A stretch of 27,463 bases of DNA from CAVQMC01 sp963713505 (lineage in GTDB: Bacteria > Bacteroidota > Ignavibacteria > Ignavibacteriales > Ignavibacteriaceae): assembly GCA_963713505.1 (NCBI GenBank), contig CAVQMC010000024.1:1-27463 (forward strand). Direction: 5' to 3'. Each line of letters opens with the position of its first letter. Position 1 is the stretch's first letter. Both the position numbers and the translations under genes were made by a program. A model generated the notes under the pieces. That model worked only from the letters and a program-made list of their open reading frames with translations. It ran no database searches and had not been told where the DNA came from. Of the stretch, positions 18,884-26,164 are shown one piece after another.

Positions 18884-21349
18884 TTATTTTACTACAATAT
18901 TATAAATTTTATTTTTTACGTAAATCTCTTTTACAATTGATTTGCCTTCTGTGTGCTTTAAAACTTTTTCATCTATAAACACAACTTCTTTAACTTTTTC
19001 CTGTTTACTGTCTAATGGCATTTCAATAGTTGTTCTTAATTTACCATTAACTTGAACAGCAATTTTAACATTATCTTCGATTAATGCTTCAGGATCAAAA
19101 TCATACCAAAGAGGTTTTTCAAATAAAGAATTTTTATTTCCGATAAGCTTCCAGCATTCTTCCCCAAGATGAGGAGCAACAGGTGACAGCAAAACTGCAA
19201 ATCTGGTTAATGCAAAAGCTTGGATTTCTTTTGAGCATTCTTCAATATTTTTGAATTCATTTATTAATTCCATTAATGAAGCAATTGCAGTATTAAAACG
19301 GAAATTATTTATTTCCTCTTCAAATTTTTTAATTGTCTGATTTACTTTTTTATAAACTGTTTTTTCATTTTCGGTTAAACTTGGAATTTCATATTTGTCT
19401 TTTATTCCAGATGAATCTAAAATATTTTCGAATTTAGAAAAAAGATCATAAGATCTTTGAACAAATCTATCTGTTCCCGAAATACCTTTATCGCTCCAAT
19501 CTCCGCCGAGTTCGTAAGGTCCCATGAACATTAAATAAAGCCTGAACACATCAGAACCGAATTTATCTGTAAAATCATTTGGATTTACAACATTGCCTCT
19601 GGATTTGGACATCTTTGAACCTTCGTTTGTAATTGTTCCCTGATGCAGAAGGTTTGTAAAAGGTTCATTACTGTTTGCAAGTCCGATATCTCTTAAAAAT
19701 TTATGAATAAATCTTGCGTAAAGTAGATGCATAACCGCATGTTCGGCACCGCCGACGTACATATCAACAGGAGTCCATTTATCGGCAAGTTCTTTATCAA
19801 ACATTTTATCGGGAATTTTAGGATTTAAATAGCGGAAATAATACCAGGATGAATCAACAAAAGTATCCATTGTATCCGGATCGCGTTTTGCATCGGTTCC
19901 GCATTTTGGACATTTAACATTAATAAAATCTTTATTGGATGTTAAAGGAGATTCTCCCGTTGGTTTAAATTCAACTTCATAAGGAAGTTCAACCGGAAGA
20001 TCTTTTTCATCAACCGGAACTTCACCGCATTTTGGACAATGAATTATCGGGATCGGAGTTCCCCAATATCTTTGACGGGAAATCAGCCAATCTCTTAAAC
20101 GATAATTAATTTTTCTTTTACCGAATCCTCTTTGTTCCAAATAATCAATTACTCTTCCAATTCCAAGTTCCGAATTTAGTCCGTTAAATTGATCAGAGTT
20201 TATCATCTTTCCCGGTTTAGTAAAAGCTTCTTTAAGTTCGTCTTTTTCTGAAGTTCCTTCTTCCAAAATTACTTTTTTAATAGGAAGAGCAAATTTATTT
20301 GCAAATTCAAAATCGCGCTCATCATGACCCGGAACTGCCATTACACAGCCGGTTCCGTAAGAAAGTAATGCATAATCAGCAATCCAGATCGGGATTTTTT
20401 CACTGTTAACAGGATTTACTGCATAAGCACCGATCGGAACACCGGTTTTTTCTTTAACTGTTGAAGTTCTTTCAATTTCGCTTAAAGACTTAATTGAATC
20501 GCGGTATTTTTCTATTTCATCTTTATATTTTGAATCTGCAATTTTATCAACTAAAGGATGTTCCGGAGCAAGCACAACATAAGTTACTCCGAATAATGTA
20601 TCGGGTCTAGTTGTAAATACAGTAATTTTTTCGTCGCTTCCAAAAACTTTGAAATTTACTTCTGTACCTTCACTTTTACCGATCCAGTTTCTCTGCATCA
20701 ATTTAGTTTTTTCAGGCCAGTTAATTTGGTCGATTCCCTGTAAAAGTTCTTCAGCATAATCTGTAATTTTAAAGAACCATTGAGTAAGATTTTTCTGAAC
20801 AACTTGAGTTCCGCATCTTTCGCAAGTTCCGTCGGCTAATACTTGTTCATTTGCTAAAACTGTCTGATCATTCGGGCACCAGTTTACCGGAGCATTTTTT
20901 CTATATGCTAATCCTTTTTTATAAAGCTGAAGGAAAAGCCATTGGTTCCATTTATAATATTCCGGTTCACATGTTTTCAGTTCGGCATTCCAATCGTACA
21001 TACAGCCCATTTTTTTAAGCTGTTTTCTAATATCATTTATATTTTCAATTGTATTATCATAAGGATGAATTCCGGTTTTTATTGCATTATTTTCTGCCGG
21101 CAATCCGAATGCATCATAACCGATCGGTTCGAAAACATTATATCCTTTTAATTTTTTGTAACGAGCCCATGAATCAGTTGGACCATAATTGTACCAATGT
21201 CCAATATGAAGTTTTGCACCGGAAGGATAAATAAACATTACAAGAGTATATAATTTGTTTTCAGTTTTGTTAAGATCGGTGGAATAAATTTTATTATCTT
21301 CCCAATACTTTTGCCATTTAGATTCTATTTCGGAAAAAGGATATCGCAT
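18884..21349 (-). CDS. leuS: Leucyl-tRNA synthetase
   Basis: 821 residues, complete, no frameshift over nearly 2.5 kb. Class I synthetase: the HIGH motif is LHIGHW at residues 47-52 and the KMSKS loop is GSKMSKSRGN near 577-581. The zinc module CPNDQT...CERCGTQ follows the first half of the Rossmann fold. The CP1 editing domain (about 220-420) contains TTRPDTLFGVTYVVLAPEHP and GTGCVMAVPGHDERDFEFA with the conserved editing-site Asp. WYYFRYLNP and MYVGGAEHAVMHLLYARF are typical. A leuS-serS operon is likely from strand and spacing. No T-box or other leader structure is seen upstream. Confidence 0.97.
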   Translation of the reverse strand: MRYPFSEIESKWQKYWEDNKIYSTDLNKTENKLYTLVMFIYPSGAKLHIGHWYNYGPTDSWARYKKLKGYNVFEPIGYDAFGLPAENNAIKTGIHPYDNTIENINDIRKQLKKMGCMYDWNAELKTCEPEYYKWNQWLFLQLYKKGLAYRKNAPVNWCPNDQTVLANEQVLADGTCERCGTQVVQKNLTQWFFKITDYAEELLQGIDQINWPEKTKLMQRNWIGKSEGTEVNFKVFGSDEKITVFTTRPDTLFGVTYVVLAPEHPLVDKIADSKYKDEIEKYRDSIKSLSEIERTSTVKEKTGVPIGAYAVNPVNSEKIPIWIADYALLSYGTGCVMAVPGHDERDFEFANKFALPIKKVILEEGTSEKDELKEAFTKPGKMINSDQFNGLNSELGIGRVIDYLEQRGFGKRKINYRLRDWLISRQRYWGTPIPIIHCPKCGEVPVDEKDLPVELPYEVEFKPTGESPLTSNKDFINVKCPKCGTDAKRDPDTMDTFVDSSWYYFRYLNPKIPDKMFDKELADKWTPVDMYVGGAEHAVMHLLYARFIHKFLRDIGLANSNEPFTNLLHQGTITNEGSKMSKSRGNVVNPNDFTDKFGSDVFRLYLMFMGPYELGGDWSDKGISGTDRFVQRSYDLFSKFENILDSSGIKDKYEIPSLTENEKTVYKKVNQTIKKFEEEINNFRFNTAIASLMELINEFKNIEECSKEIQAFALTRFAVLLSPVAPHLGEECWKLIGNKNSLFEKPLWYDFDPEALIEDNVKIAVQVNGKLRTTIEMPLDSKQEKVKEVVFIDEKVLKHTEGKSIVKEIYVKNKIYNIVVK

Positions 21350-21511
21350 TTTATTATTCTTGAATTTTTAAAAAGTAATGCCAAATTTACTTAAAAACCA
21401 AAGGAATTCAAATTAGACAAGTATCAATAATATCTGCCGATTAGTAAGATTTTTCTTCATTTTTTAAGATTAATTAACTAAAATTGACAAAGATCATTAT
21501 GGCGGAATTCA

Positions 21512-22675
21512 ATGATTAATTCAATAAATAATATTATCTCTATTGTAACCGTTTTCCAGTTAATATTATTTTCTGTTTTTCTCACAACTGTTAGAAAAGG
21601 AAACAAACTCAGCAATCTATTGCTGGCTTCTTTTCTTTTTGTGAATGCTTTGTATATTCTTGATTTTCTTTTGCCGGTTATAGAAAAATATTTGTCAGTT
21701 TCTTTAATCAATTTTTATTTTATTGGACATTCATTTGGTTTTCTTTTTGGGCCGCTTCTATATTTTTATACTAAATCGTTAACCTTAAAAAATTATAAAA
21801 TTGATTTTTCTAAACTTGCTCACGGAATTCCATTCTTAATTTATAACAGCTTTATATTTTTTGATTTCTATTCGAAAAGTTCAGTTGAAAAATTTCAGCT
21901 TCTACATTCCGGAATGATACTCACTACAACCGAATCATTAATCTTAAATCTAATGTTGAATATTCAAATATTCATTTATATGATAATCTCTTTGAACATT
22001 TTGATGAATTACCGGAAAGAAATAAAAAAAATATACTCTTCTATTGAAAATATAAAATTGTCGTGGCTTGAATGGGTTTTATCTGCTTTTATAATTATGT
22101 GGTTTATTGATCTAATCAACTACTTTACCTCGCTGTCAATGGAACTTCCGCTGCTGTTTTATCAGATATTAAATTTTCTTTCGCTTAGTATAAATTTTGT
22201 ATTTGCCAATGTAATTATATTTAAAGGATTAAAACACCCGGAATATTTTTATCAAATTGAAAAACCGGTTCAAAAAACAAAATACGAAGGTTCGCATTTA
22301 TCTAAAGATGAAAATGAAAAATATTTAAATGAACTATTAAATTATATGAAAACAAATAAACCTTATATGATTTCTTCTTTAACGATCGGTGAACTTTCGG
22401 AAAAATTATCATTTTCTTCAAAAACACTTTCTCAGGTTATTAATGATAATCTCAATCAGAATTTTTTCGATTTTATAAACAGTTATAGAATTGAAGAAGC
22501 AAAGAAAATTCTTTCCGGAGAAAAAAACGGAAAAACTGTTCTGGAAATACTTTACGAAGTTGGATTTAATTCAAAATCGGTTTTCAATACAGCATTTAAA
22601 AAACATACTGGTTTAACTCCAACCGAGTTCAAAAAACAAGCAAAATTAAATCTCTCGCCAAATCCTGCCGAATAA
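21512..22675 (+). CDS. Membrane-anchored AraC-family transcriptional regulator
   Basis: 387 residues. The N-terminal 240 residues hold about seven hydrophobic helices (near 5-26, 34-53, 65-87, 103-119, 145-166, 186-207, 215-239) with cytosolic positive loops. A linker of about 30 residues leads to a C-terminal AraC-type double helix-turn-helix (about 275-375). Its second HTH has the consensus VLEILYEVGFNSKSVFNTAFKKHTGLTPTEFK pattern (split here for length: ILYEVGFNSKSVFN then AFKKHTGLTP). This 7TM-AraC layout is common in Bacteroidetes and suggests sensing of a membrane or periplasmic signal coupled directly to DNA binding. Divergent from leuS and directly upstream of a secreted T9SS protein, a possible target. 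Ligand unknown. Confidence 0.9.
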   Translation: MINSINNIISIVTVFQLILFSVFLTTVRKGNKLSNLLLASFLFVNALYILDFLLPVIEKYLSVSLINFYFIGHSFGFLFGPLLYFYTKSLTLKNYKIDFSKLAHGIPFLIYNSFIFFDFYSKSSVEKFQLLHSGMILTTTESLILNLMLNIQIFIYMIISLNILMNYRKEIKKIYSSIENIKLSWLEWVLSAFIIMWFIDLINYFTSLSMELPLLFYQILNFLSLSINFVFANVIIFKGLKHPEYFYQIEKPVQKTKYEGSHLSKDENEKYLNELLNYMKTNKPYMISSLTIGELSEKLSFSSKTLSQVINDNLNQNFFDFINSYRIEEAKKILSGEKNGKTVLEILYEVGFNSKSVFNTAFKKHTGLTPTEFKKQAKLNLSPNPAE

Positions 22676-22756
22676 AATTGTCATAAAATATTAAAAATGG
22701 TTCGATTTCCTGAATCAGGACGATTAAAAAATTACTGATTTCTATGTTGAATCCGA

Positions 22757-22770
22757 GAATTGATTAATTC
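22757..22770. promoter_or_regulatory. Palindrome upstream of the T9SS protein gene
   Basis: GAATT-GATT-AATTC is a perfect 5+5 inverted repeat ending 28 bases before the ATG at 22799. A second dyad, TCCTGA-A-TCAGGA, lies at 22708-22720 in the same 123-base gap. Either could be an operator, for instance for the regulator encoded just upstream. Short AT-rich palindromes also arise by chance. An AGGAGA ribosome site follows close to the ATG. Confidence 0.3.
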
Positions 22771-22798
22771 CTTTTAGATCAAATCAGGAGAACTATTT

Positions 22799-24217
22799 AT
22801 GAAGAGTTTTTTTATTATTTCATTGCTGATGTTCAGTATTACGGTATTTGGAACTACTTTAAATGTTCCTTCGGAATATTCTACAATTCAGGAAGCAATT
22901 GACACTTCACAAAACGGAGATACGGTTTTAGTAGCTCCCGGAACCTACTACGAAAATATTAATTTTAACGGAAAAAATATTGTAGTTGCCAGTCAATTTA
23001 TTTTAAATAATGATCCTTCAATTATTCCGATGACAATAATAAACGGAAGTCAGCCGGTTCAGCAGGATACAGCAAGCTGCGTTTTAATTGTATCGGGCGA
23101 AGATTCAACTGCAGTTTTGGAAGGATTTACTTTAACCGGCGGAACAGGAACAAAATGGATTGATGAACACGGAGCAGGAACTTATCGTGAAGGCGGTGGA
23201 ATTTTAATTACTTTATCTTCTCCGACAATTAAAAATAACATTATTATAAACAATGAAGCAATAAATACAGCAAACGTTGCAAGCGCCGGCGGCGGGGGAA
23301 TTAGATGCGGCGATTCAGATGCAAAAATAATTAATAATATTATTATGAATAACAAAGGCCGATATGGTGCTGGAATTGTTATCAATTTTGCAAAATGTAC
23401 AATTAAGAACAATATAATTGCATACAATTCAGGCGGAGAAGCTTACGGCGGCGGAGGAATTTGGTGCTATTCGGTCGGGCCAACAATTATTGAAAATAAT
23501 ACTATTTATAAAAACATTGTAAATAATAATTCAGGCGGAGGAATTTATGTTTGGAATACTCAAATTCATGCAAAAAATAATATAGTTTGGGAAAACACAC
23601 AGACTTCCGGCGGACAAATTTATTTAAGAGGAACTGCCTCAAGTTCAACTGTAGAATATTCAAATGTTCAAGGCGGAATGACAGGCGAAGGAAATATTGA
23701 TTCGGATCCGTTATTCGATACAACTCATTTTATATTAACAACAAATTCTCCGTGTGTTGATGCCGGAGATACAAGTTCAATTTATAATGATCCCGAAGAC
23801 ACTTTAAATGAAGGAAATGCTCTTTTTCCATCTTTGGGTACAATTAGAAATGATATCGGAGCTTACGGCGGACCGGCTAGAATGATATTTTCAGATTTTG
23901 CAACTTCGGTAATTGGTTTAAAAAAAAATAATCTTAAACCAGCAGGTTTTTTACTTGAACAGAATTTTCCCAATCCTTTCAATCCTGAAACTGAAATTAG
24001 ATTTCGGATTTCGGAATTGGGGTTTGCGGAATTGAAAGTTTATGATGTTTTGGGGAAAGAAGTTGGCCTACTAATTAATAAAGAAATGAATCCCGGAAAT
24101 TATACAGTTAATTTTAACGGGAATAATTTAACAAGCGGAATATATTTTTATGAATTAACTGTAAAAGGTAAAGCTGGAAAATACAGCGAAACGAAAAAAA
24201 TGATTCTTTTAAAGTAG
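22799..24217 (+). CDS. Secreted parallel beta-helix protein with T9SS sorting domain
   Basis: 472 residues. Signal peptide at 1-19. The mature start, LNVPSEYSTIQEAIDTSQNG then DTVLVAPGTYYENI, is the usual entry of right-handed beta-helix proteins (DUF1565/pectate-lyase-like). The middle (about 115-290) has repeated Asn/Gly/Ile turns such as IKNNIIINNEA, IINNIIMNNKGRYGAGI and IENNTIYKNIVNNNSGGGIY, the pattern of PbH1 coils. The last 90 residues, beginning LLEQNFPNPFNPETEIRFRI and including LKVYDVLGKEVG and SGIYFYELTVKG, are a type A T9SS C-terminal sorting domain, directing the protein to the cell surface. Carbohydrate binding or cleavage is possible, but no catalytic residues can be assigned. 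No frameshift. Confidence 0.92.
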   Translation: MKSFFIISLLMFSITVFGTTLNVPSEYSTIQEAIDTSQNGDTVLVAPGTYYENINFNGKNIVVASQFILNNDPSIIPMTIINGSQPVQQDTASCVLIVSGEDSTAVLEGFTLTGGTGTKWIDEHGAGTYREGGGILITLSSPTIKNNIIINNEAINTANVASAGGGGIRCGDSDAKIINNIIMNNKGRYGAGIVINFAKCTIKNNIIAYNSGGEAYGGGGIWCYSVGPTIIENNTIYKNIVNNNSGGGIYVWNTQIHAKNNIVWENTQTSGGQIYLRGTASSSTVEYSNVQGGMTGEGNIDSDPLFDTTHFILTTNSPCVDAGDTSSIYNDPEDTLNEGNALFPSLGTIRNDIGAYGGPARMIFSDFATSVIGLKKNNLKPAGFLLEQNFPNPFNPETEIRFRISELGFAELKVYDVLGKEVGLLINKEMNPGNYTVNFNGNNLTSGIYFYELTVKGKAGKYSETKKMILLK

Positions 24218-24223
24218 ATTTTT

Positions 24224-24298
24224 ACTTCTCAGCCTTAAATGTTTTTACAAAATTAAATTTAACCCGCATTTAATTTTGGAGACATGAGGTTGAGAAGT
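24224..24298. terminator. Nested hairpin downstream of the T9SS gene
   Basis: The outer stem pairs ACTTCTCAGCCT (24224-24235) with AGGTTGAGAAGT (24287-24298): 12 pairs with one G-U. An ATGT/ACAT step (24239-24242 with 24282-24285) continues inward. The inner stem pairs CAAAATTAAAT (24248-24258) with ATTTAATTTTG (24268-24278) around a 9-base loop. It begins seven bases after the stop codon and is followed by TTTATTAATTT, so a terminator is the simplest reading. The long two-tier stem is unusual for that and might instead be a structured RNA or a remnant of a small inverted-repeat element. Confidence 0.5.
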
Positions 24299-24389
24299 TT
24301 ATTAATTTCACTTGCAGCTAATATTTATAAACAAATTAAAGTTTAATAAATTTATTATTAAATATTAGAAAATATTTATATTAATTTAG

Positions 24390-24407
24390 GTTAGCATTAA
24401 TGCTAAC
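24390..24407. promoter_or_regulatory. 18-bp perfect palindrome, putative toxin-antitoxin operator
   Basis: GTTAGCATTAATGCTAAC is identical to its reverse complement over all 18 bases. It lies at the 5' end of a decayed HigB-like toxin gene, contains an ATG that could have been its start, and is followed at once by a second dyad (TAACTTTG 24404-24411 and CAAAGTTA 24421-24428). HigBA-type loci usually carry such palindromes as antitoxin-binding operators. The operator role is inferred from position and symmetry. Confidence 0.5.
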
Positions 24408-24412
24408 TTTGT

Positions 24413-24680
24413 AATATACCCAAAGTTAATTTTTATCAATCGGAGTCCGATAAATATCCTGTAATTGAATTTCTAGATTCATTAAATGGTAAACAAGCTC
24501 AGAAAATTATATGGGTTTTAGAATTGTTTGAAGAAACATCTGTTGTCCCAAAGCAATATTTCAAAAAGTTAAAAAACACAGCGGATATTTGGGAAATCAG
24601 AATAATATTTTTCCGGAAACATATTTAGATTATTAGGATTTTTTTAAAGTAATAATAATTTTATTTTAACTGTTATTTGA
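24413..24680 (+). pseudogene. HigB/Gp49-like (RelE-superfamily) toxin remnant
   Basis: The frame KVNFYQSESDKYPVIEFLDS followed by LNGKQAQKIIWVLELFEET, QYFKKLKNTADIWEIRI resembles phage-derived Gp49/HigB toxins (compare 'FY...G..PV.EFLDSL', 'KKL.....WELRI'). Dropping one T in TTTTT 24608-24612 continues it as IFSGNIFRLLGFFK; adding one base near 24648 gives GNNNFILTVI and a stop. The normal C-terminus (a GF.KK..KTP segment) and any antitoxin gene are missing. There is no in-frame ATG without a further shift. The remnant stops 10 bases before the duplicated lipoprotein unit begins, so that rearrangement may have removed its end. Some shifts may be sequence errors, but truncation seems real. Too short for routine gene calling. 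Confidence 0.6.
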
Positions 24681-24694
24681 TAACAAATATCTTA

Positions 24695-24762
24695 TTGACA
24701 TTAATTAAATAAAGTATAATTTTAATAATAGAAAATAGCTCCAATATACATTCTTGGGGAGG
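24695..24762 (+). promoter_or_regulatory. Promoter-like elements and SD-pairing hairpin before lipoprotein copy 1
   Basis: TTGACA (24695-24700) and TATAAT (24715-24720) are perfect consensus hexamers but only 14 bases apart, too close for a standard sigma-70 promoter. A strong GGGGAGG ribosome site sits at 24756-24762. CTCCAA (24739-24744) can pair with TTGGGG (24754-24759), which would cover part of that site. All these elements are preserved in copy 2 (26093-26160). Confidence 0.4.
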
Positions 24763-24766
24763 ATAA

Positions 24767-26084
24767 ATGAAAAAGCAATTTCTAGTTATAATACTAATTT
24801 CTTTAATTATTATTTTTTTTCAATTCTGCAAGAATTCTACAGAACCAAACTCCGATATTAAAAACATCTCAAATACAATTACTTTAACATCAAATTGGCA
24901 GGAACTAAATTCAATTGCCGTTAAATGGAATAATGCTGCTGAGGATACTCTTTTTAATTTTACTTACAGGTTAATTAGAAAAGATCCTTCTGGTAATACT
25001 TTTACAAAAGATTTTATTTTAACTTCTAATGATACAACTTATATAGATAATAACGAGGGCAGCGGATTAAATGAAAATACAGCTTATTATTATAGAATAG
25101 AAGCAGCGAATAATAACGAAATACAAGATACAAGCAATTCTATTACAATTAAAACACTCTCACCTTCAAGCCACAACATAACATGGGAAATAGACACGCT
25201 TGGGCAGCCAGGAGATATTCTTTATGATATTTGGGGAATAGATGAAAATGATATCTGGGCTGTAGGTGCAATAAATATGCAAGAAGGTATTACCGCTGTT
25301 AATAAAATGGGATGGGTATAAATGGAATTATCATTCATGGCCTCAATCATCAATTTATTCAATATATGGATTTACAGATAATAGTGTTTTCACAGCCGGG
25401 TCATTTGGTAGTTTCGGATTTGCCGCTATATGGGACGGAAGCAAATGGAATGAAACTAATTTTTATAATACCTTTCCCAATAATGATACTGTATGGGCTT
25501 TACATGGAATTTGGGGCTCATCACCAGATAACGTTTGGGCGGTTGGGAACAAAGGAACAATTATTCATTGGGATGGAAGTCAATGGGAAAAAGTTCAAAG
25601 TCCGACGAATCTTATTCTTTATGATATTTGGGGAATTTCAGCAAATAATGTGTATGCTCTTCATATAAGTTTAGCTAATCAATCTAAATTACTTCACTAT
25701 GATGGCTCAACCTGGACAGATATTTCTGATAGGCTTCCTGCAGGTCAAAAAAGCTTAACTTCTTTATGGTTTGATAAAGGAGGAAGCGGTTACCTGGTTG
25801 GGAACTATATGGTTTATTATGATGGAGGAAGTTTTACCGGAATCGATATAAATCAGGATAAACCACTTACAAGAGTAAGAGGAAGAAATGCAGCAGATGT
25901 ATTTGCTGTGGGATTGAAAGGCAGAGTTTATCACTTTAATGGAAATGATTGGACAACATACCCTGAACTGATTGATGAATCACGCGGGATGGAGTTAAAA
26001 GGAGTTTATGCAACAGCAACCACAATATTTGCTGTTGGAAGAATAACTAACGGTTCAATAATTTATAGAGGAACTAGACAATAG
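24767..26084 (+). CDS. Lipoprotein with FN3-like domain and seven propeller-like repeats, copy 1 (one frameshift)
   Basis: The restored length is about 438 residues. A lipoprotein-type signal peptide ends at Cys21 (IIIFFQFCKNSTEP; the lipobox is atypical). Residues about 33-133 look like a fibronectin type III domain (ITLTSNWQELNSIAVKWN ... NTAYYYRIEAANN). From about residue 145 seven repeats of about 35-45 residues follow the pattern 'ydIWG.s.nnVwAVG..g.i.hwDGs.W', for example IWGSSPDNVWAVGNKG with IIHWDGSQWEKVQS, and VRGRNAADVFAVGLKG with VYHFNGNDW. Seven repeats suggest one closed beta-propeller. The frame breaks at AAAA 25304-25307; dropping one A gives VNKWDGYKWNYHS, matching copy 2. No T9SS tail. 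Function unknown; surface-exposed binding is inferred. Confidence 0.82.
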
Positions 26085-26092
26085 GTCTCTTA

Positions 26093-26160
26093 TTGACATT
26101 AAATAAATAAAGTATAATTTTAATAATAGGAAATAGCTCCAATATACATTCTTGGGGAGG
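26093..26160 (+). promoter_or_regulatory. Promoter-like elements before lipoprotein copy 2
   Basis: TTGACA (26093-26098), TATAAT (26113-26118, again 14 bases apart) and GGGGAGG (26154-26160) repeat those of copy 1, including the CTCCAA/TTGGGG pairing. Copy 2 therefore carries its own expression signals. Promoter activity is unproven because of the short spacer. Confidence 0.35.
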
Positions 26161-26164
26161 ATAA

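Larger units (their letters stand above)
24691..26088 (+). repeat. Tandem duplication, unit 1 (1398 bp)
   Basis: Starts CTTATTGACATTAATTAAAT and contains a promoter-like region, the ribosome site and a complete lipoprotein gene. The same start recurs at 26089, giving a period of 1398 bases. Nucleotide identity with unit 2 is very high over the leader, signal peptide and FN3-like region and again over the last third, but low over the first two propeller blades (about 25200-25490 here). Confidence 0.9.

Noticed and set aside
21484..21497. FNR/CRP-like site TTGAC-aaag-ATCAT before the AraC-type regulator gene
   Set aside because: One mismatch in each half-site, AT-rich context and only 14 bases before the start codon; not distinguishable from chance.
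24695..24720. Standard sigma-70 promoter TTGACA/TATAAT before the lipoprotein genes
   Set aside because: The hexamers are perfect, but the 14-base spacer is too short for a normal promoter, so it is kept only as a low-confidence element.
25312..25668. 118-residue ORF inside lipoprotein copy 1, with a matching ORF at 26899-27087 in copy 2
   Set aside because: Both are out-of-frame readings of the same conserved propeller codons; their similarity only reflects the gene duplication. The true frame gives the WDG/VWAVG repeats.
24691..26088. Mobile element origin of the repeated unit
   Set aside because: No transposase, no terminal inverted repeats and no target-site duplication; the unit is one gene with its leader in direct tandem.
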